Source: Dehalococcoidia bacterium (GTDB lineage Bacteria > Chloroflexota > Dehalococcoidia > Tepidiformales > Tepidiformaceae). Taken from it: a stretch of 64,000 nt of DNA. The stretch covers positions 124,001-188,000 of the forward strand of contig JADZEI010000038.1 of assembly GCA_020850615.1 (NCBI GenBank). Direction: 5' to 3'. Shown here one piece after another: positions 8,148 to 15,837 of this stretch. Under the pieces are notes generated by a model, which was not told the DNA's origin, searched no databases, and saw only the letters and a list, made by a program, of their open reading frames with translations. The first letter of the stretch is position 1. Every line of letters starts with the position of its first letter. Position numbers and translations under genes: made by a program.

Positions 8148-9236
8148 ATGACGCTCGCACCTGCGCTCGAACGCGGCCCTGTCGCTTCCATACCGAAGTC
8201 GCAACACGAACCGAACTCCCCTCGGTTGGCGGAGGACGGCGAGGAGCTCCGCTACGGGCTCGACACGGTGCCCGGGATCCGCCGCCTGCGGACGCGGTCG
8301 GGGTTTCGCTACGTGCTGCCCGGCGGCGAACCGCTCCGCGACCCTGACGAGCTGGCCCGCGTCCGCGCGCTCGCCATCCCGCCGGCGTGGACCGACGTGT
8401 GGATCGCGCCCGACGCCCGTTCGCACCTCCAGGCCACCGGGCGCGACCAGAAGGGGCGCAAGCAGTACCGCTACCACCCCCGCTGGCAGGAGGAGCGCGG
8501 CGGCGACAAGTACGCCCGGATGGTGGAGTTCGGCACTGCGCTGCCGCGCATCCGGCGGGCGGTCTCGCGGCACCTCCGGCTCCGCGGCTACCCCCGCGAG
8601 CGCGTGCTCGCGGTCGTCGTCTCGCTCCTGGACCAGACCGCGCTCCGCGTGGGCAACGCCAGCTACGAGCGCGAGAACGGTTCCTATGGCCTGACGACGC
8701 TGACGAGGGAGCACGCCACGGTCGGCAGCACCCGCATCACCTTCACCTTCGTGGGCAAGAGCGGGAAGCCGCACCGCGTCACCATTGTCGACCGGCGGCT
8801 CGCGCGGGTTGTCCGGGGATGCGAAGAGCTCCCGGGGCAGCACCTCTTCTCCTACGTCGGCGACGACGGCGATGCGCGCGACGTCACCTCCGCGGACGTG
8901 AACGAGTACCTCCGCAGCATCTCCGGCGGCGACTTCACCGCGAAGGACTTCCGCACCTGGGCCGGGTCGGTGAGCGCGCTGGCGGCGCTGGTGCAGATGG
9001 ACCCGCCGGGGACGAAGGCGGAGGCGAAGCGCGCGATCAGCGCGGCCATGCGCGAGGTGGCACGGGAGCTCGGCAACACGCCGGCGGTCTGCCGGGCGTC
9101 ATACGTGCACCCCCGCGTGCTCGAAGCCTATGCCGCGGGGACGCTGGCCGGGGACTGCGGCGCGAAAGGCCGCCTGGACCGGCGCGGGGCGGAGCGCTGC
9201 CTGCGAGCGCTCCTGGCGGTGGACTCGGCCGCCTGA
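8148..9236 (+). CDS. Type IB DNA topoisomerase (poxvirus-like)
   Basis: The 362-residue protein has an N-terminal domain ending in 'LAIPPAWTDVWIAP', then 'ATGRDQKGRKQYRYHP' and the catalytic domain. Catalytic residues can be placed: Arg in 'ALRVGNASY', Lys in 'VGKSGKPHRV', Arg in 'AKDFRTWAGS' and the nucleophilic Tyr in 'CRASYVHP', shortly before 'PRVLEAY'. The enzyme relaxes supercoils through a 3'-phosphotyrosyl intermediate. Bacterial copies are accessory genes of patchy distribution. I start at ATG 8148; the frame extends upstream to 8022, but that part reads as non-coding. The ribosome binding site is weak. Confidence 0.9.
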   Translation: MTLAPALERGPVASIPKSQHEPNSPRLAEDGEELRYGLDTVPGIRRLRTRSGFRYVLPGGEPLRDPDELARVRALAIPPAWTDVWIAPDARSHLQATGRDQKGRKQYRYHPRWQEERGGDKYARMVEFGTALPRIRRAVSRHLRLRGYPRERVLAVVVSLLDQTALRVGNASYERENGSYGLTTLTREHATVGSTRITFTFVGKSGKPHRVTIVDRRLARVVRGCEELPGQHLFSYVGDDGDARDVTSADVNEYLRSISGGDFTAKDFRTWAGSVSALAALVQMDPPGTKAEAKRAISAAMREVARELGNTPAVCRASYVHPRVLEAYAAGTLAGDCGAKGRLDRRGAERCLRALLAVDSAA

Positions 9237-9303
9237 CTTTGCGCGCGGGGCCGTCTCGCCGGTATCGTCCGCCCTGAGCGGCACACCCGTCCCGAGGGAT
9301 CGA

Positions 9304-11121
9304 ATGACCGCCACACCCGGCGCCCCCATCCTGCGCATCGCGAACTGTTCCGGCTTCTACGGCGACCGCATGTCGGCCGCGCGCGAGATGGTCGAAGGCG
9401 GGCCGATCGACTTCCTCACCGGCGACTACCTCGCTGAGCTCACCCTGCTGATCATGTGGAAGGACCAGCAGAAGGACGGCTCCGGCGGGTACGCGCGCAC
9501 CTACCTCCGGCAGATGGAGGACGTGCTCGGGACCTGCATGGAGAAGGGTATCAAGATCGTGACCAACGCCGGCGGGCTGAACCCGGCCGGGCTGGCGCGC
9601 AAGATGCGGGAGCTGGCCGACCGCCTCGGCATCCAGGCCCGCATCGCCCACATCGAAGGCGACGACCTGCTGCCTCGGATCGGCGCGCTCCAGGCCGCGG
9701 GCGAGGCGTTCCGTAACCTCGATACCGGCCACACGCTGGCCGAAGACGGCGTCGAACCCGTGGCCGCCAACGCCTACCTCGGCGCCTGGGGCATCGTCCA
9801 GGCGCTCGAAACCGGGGCCGATGTCGTGGTCTGCCCCCGCGTCACCGACGCGTCGGTGGTTGTGGGGCCGGCGGCGTGGCACTTCGGCTGGAAGCGCGAC
9901 GACTGGGACCGCCTCGCGGGCGCCGTGGTCGCGGGCCATGCCATCGAATGCGGGCCGCAGGTGACGGGCGGCAACTACGCGTTCTTCCGCGAAGTGCCGG
10001 GCCTGCTCAACCCCGGCTTCCCGATCGCCGAGATGCACGCGGATGGCTCATGCGTCATAACGAAGCACCCGGGCACCGGCGGGCTCGTTTCGACCGGCAC
10101 CCTGACCGCGCAGCTCCTCTACGAGATCGGGGGCCCGCGCTACATGAACCCCGATGTGGTTGCCCGCTTCGATACGATCCGGCTCGAACAGGAAGGGCCC
10201 GACCGCGTGCGCATCGCCGGTGTGCGGGGTGAGCCGGCGCCCGATACGACCAAGGTGTGCATCAACTATATGGGTGGCTACCGGAACAGCACCTCGTTCG
10301 TGCTCACGGGCCTGGACATCGAGGCGAAAGCGGAGCTCGCCACCGAGACGCTGTTCGCGAAGCTCGGCGGGCGCGACCGGTTTGAGAGCGTCGACATCCA
10401 GCTCGCCCGAACCGACGACCCGGACCCGGCCTCGAACGAGCTGGCGAGCGCGACCCTGCGCATCACCGTGAAGGACCACGACCCGGCGAAGGTCGGCCGC
10501 GCGTTTTCGAACGCCAACGTGGAGATGGTCCTCACCAGCTACCCGGGGTTGTACGGCTACGGGAAGCCGAGCTCGGAGGAGTCCTACGCGGTCTACTGGC
10601 CGGCCCTCGTCTCCTCCTCCGCGATCGAGGAGACGGTCGTGACGCACGATGGCAGCCGGATCCGCATCCCCAGCGCGACCGCGACCGGCAACCCGGTGGA
10701 GGTTGTACCCCCGCCCGGGCCCAGCATGGCCCCGCCCGCAGGCGAGACCAGGCGCATGCCGCTCGGCACCGTCATCGGTGCGCGCTCCGGCGACAAGGGC
10801 GGCAACGCGAACGTGGGCCTCTGGGCACGCAGCGACGCCGGCTTCGCCTGGCTCCGCGACTTCCTGACCGTCGAGCGGTTCCGGGAGCTCGTGGCGGAGG
10901 CCCGTGACCTCGAGGTCCAGCGTTACGAGCTGCCCAACCTCCGGGCGCTCAACTTCGTCGTGGTCGGCCTGCTGGGCGAAGGCGTCGCTTCGACCACCCG
11001 CATGGACCCGCAGGCGAAGAGCCTCGGCGAATACGTCCGCGCGAAAGTGGTCGACCTGCCCGTTGCCCTGCTCGGTGATGCGCCCTTACCGGCAGGTGGT
11101 GCGAATTCGATTCGGACGTGA
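9304..11121 (+). CDS. AtuA-family protein (DUF1446), acyclic terpene utilisation-like
   Basis: The ATG at 9304 follows GAGGG. The 605-residue product starts 'ILRIANCSGFYGDRMSAAREMVEGGPIDFLTGDYLAELT', typical of DUF1446/AtuA, with 'IVTNAGGLNP', 'GADVVVCPRVTDASVVVGPAAWHFGW' and 'HPGTGGLVSTGTLTAQLLYEIGG' all present. A C-terminal domain of about 110 residues begins 'MPLGTVIGARSGDKGGNANVGLWAR', the AtuA-like ferredoxin-fold domain. In Pseudomonas, AtuA belongs to citronellol/geranyl-CoA catabolism, but most homologues are of unknown substrate and sit with acyl-CoA genes. Its TGA overlaps the first base-pairs of the GTGAC operator at 11118. Confidence 0.9.
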   Translation: MTATPGAPILRIANCSGFYGDRMSAAREMVEGGPIDFLTGDYLAELTLLIMWKDQQKDGSGGYARTYLRQMEDVLGTCMEKGIKIVTNAGGLNPAGLARKMRELADRLGIQARIAHIEGDDLLPRIGALQAAGEAFRNLDTGHTLAEDGVEPVAANAYLGAWGIVQALETGADVVVCPRVTDASVVVGPAAWHFGWKRDDWDRLAGAVVAGHAIECGPQVTGGNYAFFREVPGLLNPGFPIAEMHADGSCVITKHPGTGGLVSTGTLTAQLLYEIGGPRYMNPDVVARFDTIRLEQEGPDRVRIAGVRGEPAPDTTKVCINYMGGYRNSTSFVLTGLDIEAKAELATETLFAKLGGRDRFESVDIQLARTDDPDPASNELASATLRITVKDHDPAKVGRAFSNANVEMVLTSYPGLYGYGKPSSEESYAVYWPALVSSSAIEETVVTHDGSRIRIPSATATGNPVEVVPPPGPSMAPPAGETRRMPLGTVIGARSGDKGGNANVGLWARSDAGFAWLRDFLTVERFRELVAEARDLEVQRYELPNLRALNFVVVGLLGEGVASTTRMDPQAKSLGEYVRAKVVDLPVALLGDAPLPAGGANSIRT

Positions 11122-11131
11122 CAAAAGTCGC
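11118..11131. promoter_or_regulatory. CRP/FNR-type palindrome, copy 1 (GTGACAAAAGTCGC)
   Basis: The 14-base site overlaps the stop codon of the AtuA gene. Its centre is 41.5 bp before the ATG of the NnrS-like gene. Near-identical sites precede DUF2249 (12572) and the MobB-FmdE gene (14564). The 5-4-5 geometry matches FNR/CRP superfamily operators. Confidence 0.6.
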
Positions 11132-11165
11132 GGCATAGGAGCTTCTTCGCCACGACGCTCGGGAT

Positions 11166-12506
11166 ATGCGAGACCAATCCCCCGATCTCACCGTCCAGGT
11201 TGTCCAGTCGCGCGCGGCGCCGCGCCCCCACGCGCACGTCATGACGGGCCCCCGCCACCCGTGGCTGTTCGCGGCCTGGATGGCGGCGTCGACAGCGATC
11301 GCGGTGGTCGCCGGCCTGACGCTCGGGCTGCTGGCGGTGCTCGAAGTGAGCATCGGCGGCGACCGCTGGACGCAGGCGGTGCAGGCCCACGGGCGGCTCC
11401 AGCTCTTCGGCTTCGTGGCCACGTTCGTCACCGCGCTCGCCTTCGAATTCCTGGTGCGCTTGAACCAGCGTGCGGCCTTCCCGGCGCGCATCCGCCTTGG
11501 TGTGCCCGCGGTCATCGCCGCGGGGTCGTTGCTCCTCGCCGCCGGGCAGACCTGGTACGACAGCGTGGGGTTCCTGGCCCCAGCCGGCGGCGTCATCGTC
11601 GCCGGTGGCGCAGCGGTGTTCACCGTCGCCGTGTGGCGGGTGGCCCCGCCCTTCCCGTTGTCCGCGAACCCGCAGCCGCTCTTCCCGCGCGCGGGCGCGG
11701 CCTGGCTCCTGGTTGCCGCGGTGTTCGCCGCGAGCGGCGCCTTCCAGGCGGAGACCGGCGTCGTGCCGCTCGATACCTCCCGCGCGACGGTTGAGCTGTT
11801 CCTGCGCGGCTTCGTGATGCTGTTCATCCTCGGCATCGCCCTCCGCGCGTTCGTGGGCCACCTCGGCCTCCAACCGATGACGCCCGGGCGGCAGATCGTC
11901 GTGTTCGCGCTGCTGAACGCGAGCCTGGCGGCCTGGCTCCTCGCGCAGGGCCTCGGCTCGCTGCCCGAGCTCGGCTGGCTCGCGCGCATCGCCGACGCCG
12001 GTTACGCGCTGGCGATCCTGCTGTTCACGGTCTGGATGGGGGTCCTGCGCCGCCTGCGCCACATGGCGTGGACGCCGGCCTACGGCTGGATGCTGCCCGT
12101 CGCCTGGCTCGGCGCGCTCGTGTACGCGGCGCTGCTGGCGGCGCGCGCTGTAGCGGGTGATGTGAGCCCGGGGCTGTACGAAGACGGGGCACTGCGCCAC
12201 ATCTTCATGCTCGGCTTCATGGTCCCGCTCATGGCGGGCATGTCCGACGTCGTGCTCGCGCGCTTCGCGACCGGCCGCATCCCGCGCGAGAAGCTCCTCG
12301 TCGTGGCTTTCGCAGTGCTCATCGTCGCGTGGCCGCTGCGCGTGGTGCCCGCCCTCATCGAGGACGCGCCCGGGGATGCTGGCCGCGGGCTCATGGGGCT
12401 CGCCGGCGTGCTCACGATGGTCGCGCTTGCGGGGCTCGTGGTTGTTGCCGCGTCGGTTGCGAAGGCGCACCGGGCCGCGGTGCGCCCCGCCGTCCGGCAC
12501 CGATGA
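11166..12506 (+). CDS. NnrS-family-like polytopic membrane protein (446 aa)
   Basis: About 12 hydrophobic spans start near residue 33. The motif 'AHGRLQLFGFVATFVTALAFEF' (about residues 77-98) has the His-containing helix typical of NnrS, and 'RHIFMLGFMVPLMAGMSDVV' near residue 340 supplies another conserved His in a membrane helix. NnrS proteins are heme- and copper-containing membrane proteins expressed with denitrification genes and linked to protection from nitric oxide. Here the gene is headed by a CRP/FNR-type palindrome shared with the neighbouring Mo-enzyme locus. The exact start is unsure, because Met26 is also possible. Confidence 0.75.
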   Translation: MRDQSPDLTVQVVQSRAAPRPHAHVMTGPRHPWLFAAWMAASTAIAVVAGLTLGLLAVLEVSIGGDRWTQAVQAHGRLQLFGFVATFVTALAFEFLVRLNQRAAFPARIRLGVPAVIAAGSLLLAAGQTWYDSVGFLAPAGGVIVAGGAAVFTVAVWRVAPPFPLSANPQPLFPRAGAAWLLVAAVFAASGAFQAETGVVPLDTSRATVELFLRGFVMLFILGIALRAFVGHLGLQPMTPGRQIVVFALLNASLAAWLLAQGLGSLPELGWLARIADAGYALAILLFTVWMGVLRRLRHMAWTPAYGWMLPVAWLGALVYAALLAARAVAGDVSPGLYEDGALRHIFMLGFMVPLMAGMSDVVLARFATGRIPREKLLVVAFAVLIVAWPLRVVPALIEDAPGDAGRGLMGLAGVLTMVALAGLVVVAASVAKAHRAAVRPAVRHR

Positions 12507-12571
12507 CCGGCACGGCAGCCGCGAACCCCGTTTTCTGAAACCAAAACAATGAATCGAGCAACGCGACGGTC

Positions 12572-12585
12572 GTGACTTTTGTCGC
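12572..12585. promoter_or_regulatory. CRP/FNR-type palindrome, copy 2 (GTGACTTTTGTCGC)
   Basis: Same motif as at 11118 and 14564 except for the inverted A4/T4 spacer. It lies in the 113-bp gap after the NnrS-like gene, with its centre 41.5 bp before the DUF2249 ATG. It suggests that DUF2249 starts a new transcript controlled by the same factor. Confidence 0.6.
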
Positions 12586-12619
12586 ATCATCCGTTGTGTC
12601 TATCACGGAGGCTTGGGCT

Positions 12620-12844
12620 ATGACGACGAAGCAAATCGACAACCGTGGGCTCGAACCGCCGGAGCCGATGGTGCGCATCCTGCGCGCGCTGCAGGAGCTG
12701 AACGGCGAAGGCCAGCTGGTCGCGCTCATGGACCGCGAACCCCACCTGCTCTTCCCGGAGCTCGAACGGCGGGGCTACACCTGGTCGTTCGAGAAGGACG
12801 GCCAGACCCCGTATGTCCTGACCATCTGGAAGGCGGGCGAATAG
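12620..12844 (+). CDS. DUF2249-domain protein (74 aa)
   Basis: The ATG at 12620 has GGAGG eight bases upstream; an upstream in-frame ATG at 12572 falls inside the operator and is rejected. The sequence 'IDNRGLEPPEPMVRILRAL......LMDREPHLLFPELERRGYTWSFEKDG' is a TusA-like DUF2249 fold. This small family regularly accompanies NnrS, hemerythrins and denitrification genes, but its function is not established. The gene abuts the next one (TAG directly followed by ATG), so both are in one operon with the DUF59 gene. Confidence 0.85.
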   Translation: MTTKQIDNRGLEPPEPMVRILRALQELNGEGQLVALMDREPHLLFPELERRGYTWSFEKDGQTPYVLTIWKAGE

Positions 12845-14158
12845 ATGTTGCCGCCGGCTCCCGGCCGCAGCCCGGCCCTCGGCGTGACCGCGCCGTTCTT
12901 CGTTGCCGCGCCCCTCGGGCTGGTGGCGGCGGGGCTGCTGCTCGCGACCTCGGGGACCGACGCATTCCTCGCGATTAACGTCCCCCGCACGGTCGCGGTG
13001 ACCCACGCGGCGGTCATCGGCTGGCTCACGGCGGCGATCTTCGGCGCGATCTACCAGCTCGGGCCCGCGGTGCTCGGGGGCCGGCTGGTCTCCGAGCGGC
13101 TCGCCCGCGTGCAGTTCTACGTGCACGCCGTTTCGGTCACGGCGTTCGTGTGGTCGCTGCTCGAATGGAACGTCGTGGTGATGAGCGCGGCCGGGTCGGG
13201 TGTTGTCGTGTCGTTCGTTCTGTTCCTGGTGAACGGCTGGCCCGCAGTCCGGGCGCTTCGCCCGTCGACGCTCCCGCGCGCGTACCTGGCCACGGCGATG
13301 GCGCTGCTCGCGGTGACGGCGAGCGTCGGGATCACCTTCGTGGGCACGCTCGAACACCTCTGGTTCCCGGTGACGCTCGGCCGGCTCGGCGGGCACGCGC
13401 ACCTCGGGCTGGTGGGCTGGCTCGCGCTCGTCGTCATGGGCACGTCGTACCAGCTCGTCCCGATGTTCAACATCTCGCATGGCGCGCGGCCCCGGCTCGG
13501 GTGGTGGGCGCTCGGCGTGACCGCCGCGGCCACGCTGGTCGGTGGCATCGGGCTCATGACGGACCCGCCGCGCGAGGTCCGGCTCGTCCTCGCGCTCCTG
13601 CTCGCCGCGGGGCCGGCCCTCTGGTCGGTCGACATGCTGCGCATCCTCCGGTCGCGGGCGCGGCGGCGGCTGGACATCCAGGGGCACGCGACGTGCGTCT
13701 CGCTGGTGTTCCTCGCGGCTGCGGTGGCGCTGGGGATCGCCGTGGCGTGGGGCTCGCCCATCCTCGGCCGCGAAGACGCCGCGCGCTGGCACCTGGCCTA
13801 TGGCGTCATCGCGATCGGCGGCTGGGCCGGGGTCACGCTCATTGGCAACAGCTACAAGATCGTGCCGTTCCTCACCTGGTACCACCGCTACCGTGAGCAG
13901 GCCGGCATCCGGCCGGTGCCGATGATCGCGGACATCTACAGCGCGCGCTGGGCGTACGTCACGCTGGTGGCGCACTCTGCGGCGGTGGTGCTCATCGCCG
14001 CGGGGGCGCTGACGGCACACCTCGCGCTGCTCCAGACGGGCGGCGCCCTGCTCGCCGCGGGCGGGCTGGTGCACGTGGCGGCGCTCGCGCACGTGGTCCT
14101 CGCGCCGCACGCGGCGCGCACCCCGGTCAAGACCGTGAACGAGGCGATTTCGCGATGA
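12845..14158 (+). CDS. Polytopic membrane protein, cbb3 oxidase subunit I/NnrS-like fold (437 aa)
   Basis: About 12 membrane spans. Conserved-looking histidines in helices: 'VAVTHAAVIGWLTAAIFGAIYQLGP' near residues 52-76, 'GGHAHLGLVGWLALVVMGTSYQLVP' near 182-206, and 'GNSYKIVPFLTWYHRY' near 335-350. This is the helix and His pattern of heme-copper oxidase subunit I relatives and of NnrS, without a complete oxidase active site that I can demonstrate. It probably binds heme in the membrane and handles nitrogen oxides or electrons. It overlaps the DUF59 gene by 4 bases (ATGA). Confidence 0.7.
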   Translation: MLPPAPGRSPALGVTAPFFVAAPLGLVAAGLLLATSGTDAFLAINVPRTVAVTHAAVIGWLTAAIFGAIYQLGPAVLGGRLVSERLARVQFYVHAVSVTAFVWSLLEWNVVVMSAAGSGVVVSFVLFLVNGWPAVRALRPSTLPRAYLATAMALLAVTASVGITFVGTLEHLWFPVTLGRLGGHAHLGLVGWLALVVMGTSYQLVPMFNISHGARPRLGWWALGVTAAATLVGGIGLMTDPPREVRLVLALLLAAGPALWSVDMLRILRSRARRRLDIQGHATCVSLVFLAAAVALGIAVAWGSPILGREDAARWHLAYGVIAIGGWAGVTLIGNSYKIVPFLTWYHRYREQAGIRPVPMIADIYSARWAYVTLVAHSAAVVLIAAGALTAHLALLQTGGALLAAGGLVHVAALAHVVLAPHAARTPVKTVNEAISR

Positions 14159-14457
14159 CGACTGCAGAAGTGGCGGCCGCCCTGGCCAACGTCTACGACC
14201 CCGAGCTCGGCATCGATATCGTCTCGCTCGGGCTGGTGTACGACATCGGGATCTGCGACCGCGAGCTGCGCGTCGGCATCGCGATGACGACGCCGGATTG
14301 CCCCATGGCAGGGGCGATCTTCGGGATGGTGCAGGGCATGCTGTCGGTGGAATTCCCCGCCGCCGAGCTCGACATCCAGCTCGCGAACGACCCGCCGTGG
14401 AACATCCACATGGCGGATGAGGCGGCCCTCCGCTGGCTGGGAGTGCCCGCGCGCTAG
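14155..14457 (+). CDS. DUF59/MIP18-family metal-sulfur cluster assembly protein (100 aa)
   Basis: The opening 'VAAALANVYDPELGIDIVSLGLVYDIGI' and 'MTTPDCPMAGAIFGMVQGML' are the two signature blocks of the MIP18/PaaD-like family, including the conserved Cys in 'TPDCPM'. Members help deliver Fe-S clusters or assist metalloenzyme maturation, and some are fused to ApbC/Mrp. Its location just before an Fe-S-rich molybdoenzyme operon suggests that it serves that enzyme. The start overlaps the preceding stop (ATGA), giving translational coupling. Confidence 0.9.
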   Translation: MTTAEVAAALANVYDPELGIDIVSLGLVYDIGICDRELRVGIAMTTPDCPMAGAIFGMVQGMLSVEFPAAELDIQLANDPPWNIHMADEAALRWLGVPAR

Positions 14458-14484
14458 GGGGCTGCTGCGGCCAGGTTTGAGGCG

Positions 14485-14516
14485 CTGAGGGGGGAGCCGG
14501 GGGACTCCCCCCTCAG
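14485..14516 (+). terminator. Strong hairpin after the DUF59 gene
   Basis: CTGAGGGGGGAG (14485-14496) pairs perfectly with CTCCCCCCTCAG (14505-14516) around an 8-base loop. It lies 27 bases past the stop codon and is followed only by CCATTTCC, so it lacks a full T-tract. It probably ends the DUF2249 operon. Confidence 0.6.
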
Positions 14517-14563
14517 CCATTTCCGGCACGATGGCGTCCCGGTTCACGACTGTCACAGCGCTC

Positions 14564-14577
14564 GTGACAAAAGTCAC
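14564..14577. promoter_or_regulatory. CRP/FNR-type palindrome, copy 3 (GTGACAAAAGTCAC)
   Basis: A perfect palindrome apart from its A4 spacer. With flanks it reads CGTGACAAAAGTCACA, nine of ten fixed positions of the CRP consensus TGTGA-N6-TCACA. It lies upstream of the MobB-FmdE and molybdoenzyme operon and is the best-conserved of the three copies. Confidence 0.65.
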
Positions 14578-14784
14578 ATTGTCTGACGCCGTTCGGGCGC
14601 AGTGTCGTGGCGTGGGGAACTGCGCCATCGATTACCGTCCGGAAGCGTCCAGCCGGACCCGTACAGCGCAGACTACCGGCCGTTGTGAACCCCGGCCAGA
14701 TGCCCAAGATGACACACAAGACGCGCATATCAGTACAGGGGATACGCGCGGGCGGATGGCCCGGCCATCCGTTGGGAGGGACTG

Positions 14785-15837
14785 ATGGGCGACCCAGTGT
14801 CCGGGGCCTACCCGGGACCGGCGGTGCTTGCCGTGCGGGGGCCGTCCAGGGCGGGGAAGACGGCCCTGATCGAGGGGTTGATCCAGGCCCTCGCCGCCGA
14901 CGGTATTGAGGTCGCCTACGTGAAGCGCACCCACCACGAGCTGGACTTGCCGGCCAAGGGCTCGGGCCGGGTCTGGTCGCGCCGGCCGGCCGCGATGGTC
15001 ATGCACGCCCCGGACCGCCTCCAGGTCACCGTCGCACCGGGTGACGATTCCACGCCTGCGCTGCTTCGCGCATTGCCCCCGAACATCGACCTGGCGCTGG
15101 TCGAAACCCACTCCCAGCAGGTCTACCCGACGCTGCTCTCGACGCTCATGGAGCCGGGCGAGGGCGAGGACGTCATCGCCCGCTGGGAGCCGCTCCAGCC
15201 GCCGACCGACGCGATCATTCGCGCTGCGCGCAGCCTGGTCCCGGCCGACCGCGAGCTCGACCGCGCGCTGCGGCTGGCGACGGCGATGCACGGCGGGCGC
15301 GGTTGCCCGGGCGTCATCCTCGGTACGCGGCTCGGCCTGGCGGGGCTGCACGCCCTCGGGATGGAGGCTGGCGGCGGGGACGGCCTGGTGGTCACGCTCG
15401 AGACGGACCGCTGCGCCGCCGATGCCGTGCTCGCCGTGACCGGCTGCCGGATCGGCCGGGGCACGCTCCGGTTCGTTGACCACGGAAAAGTCGCCGCCAC
15501 GTTCGCCCACGCGGCGAGCGGCCGGGCGGTGCGCGTCGCCGCACGGGGCGACCTTCGCGCCCGCGCCGGCTGGGCCTGCGATGCACGCGAACGCCGGGCG
15601 CTGCAACGTGCGGCCTACCTTTCGATGACTGACGACGAGCTCTTCACGCTGGCGGACGCACCGGTGTCCGCGCGGGATGAGGCTCGGGGCGATGAATCGC
15701 CGCGCCGGCGCGTGAATTGCGCCACGTGCGGCGAGGAGGTCGCAGACGGGCGGGAAGTCCAGGTGGAACACGGAACGTACTGCCGCGCGTGCCTCGCGCC
15801 GCGCGAAGCAGAGCTGGAGGGATCACGGCATGGATAG
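14785..15837 (+). CDS. MobB-FmdE fusion protein with C-terminal zinc ribbon (350 aa)
   Basis: Residues 1-140 are a MobB-type P-loop domain (Walker A GPSRAGKT, 'VAYVKRTHHELD', 'DLALVETH'), which assists guanylylation of molybdopterin to the MGD cofactor. From about residue 165 an FmdE-like domain follows: 'MHGGRGCPGVILGTRLGLAG', 'VTLETDRCAADAVLAVTGC' and 'GRGTLRFVDHGKVAATF'. The C terminus is a Cys4 zinc ribbon ('CATCGEEV...YCRACL'). FmdE is a tungsten/molybdenum formylmethanofuran dehydrogenase-associated protein of unclear role. The fusion heads the molybdoenzyme operon and overlaps the alpha-subunit start by 8 bases, pointing to cofactor supply for that enzyme. Confidence 0.85.
   Translation: MGDPVSGAYPGPAVLAVRGPSRAGKTALIEGLIQALAADGIEVAYVKRTHHELDLPAKGSGRVWSRRPAAMVMHAPDRLQVTVAPGDDSTPALLRALPPNIDLALVETHSQQVYPTLLSTLMEPGEGEDVIARWEPLQPPTDAIIRAARSLVPADRELDRALRLATAMHGGRGCPGVILGTRLGLAGLHALGMEAGGGDGLVVTLETDRCAADAVLAVTGCRIGRGTLRFVDHGKVAATFAHAASGRAVRVAARGDLRARAGWACDARERRALQRAAYLSMTDDELFTLADAPVSARDEARGDESPRRRVNCATCGEEVADGREVQVEHGTYCRACLAPREAELEGSRHG

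Larger units (their letters stand above)
14458..14784. other. 327-bp intergenic region with terminator hairpin and operator
   Basis: This gap separates the DUF59 gene from the MobB-FmdE gene. It contains the perfect hairpin at 14485-14516 and the palindrome at 14564-14577. A long leader of about 200 bases follows, ending in GGGAGGG just before the ATG at 14785. An 84-codon open frame (14531-14785) across it has no supporting feature. I see no recognisable riboswitch. Confidence 0.6.

Noticed and set aside
14531-14785. 84-codon open frame in the gap before MobB-FmdE
   Set aside because: It overlaps the operator and the leader, has no Shine-Dalgarno sequence and shows no domain or coding bias.
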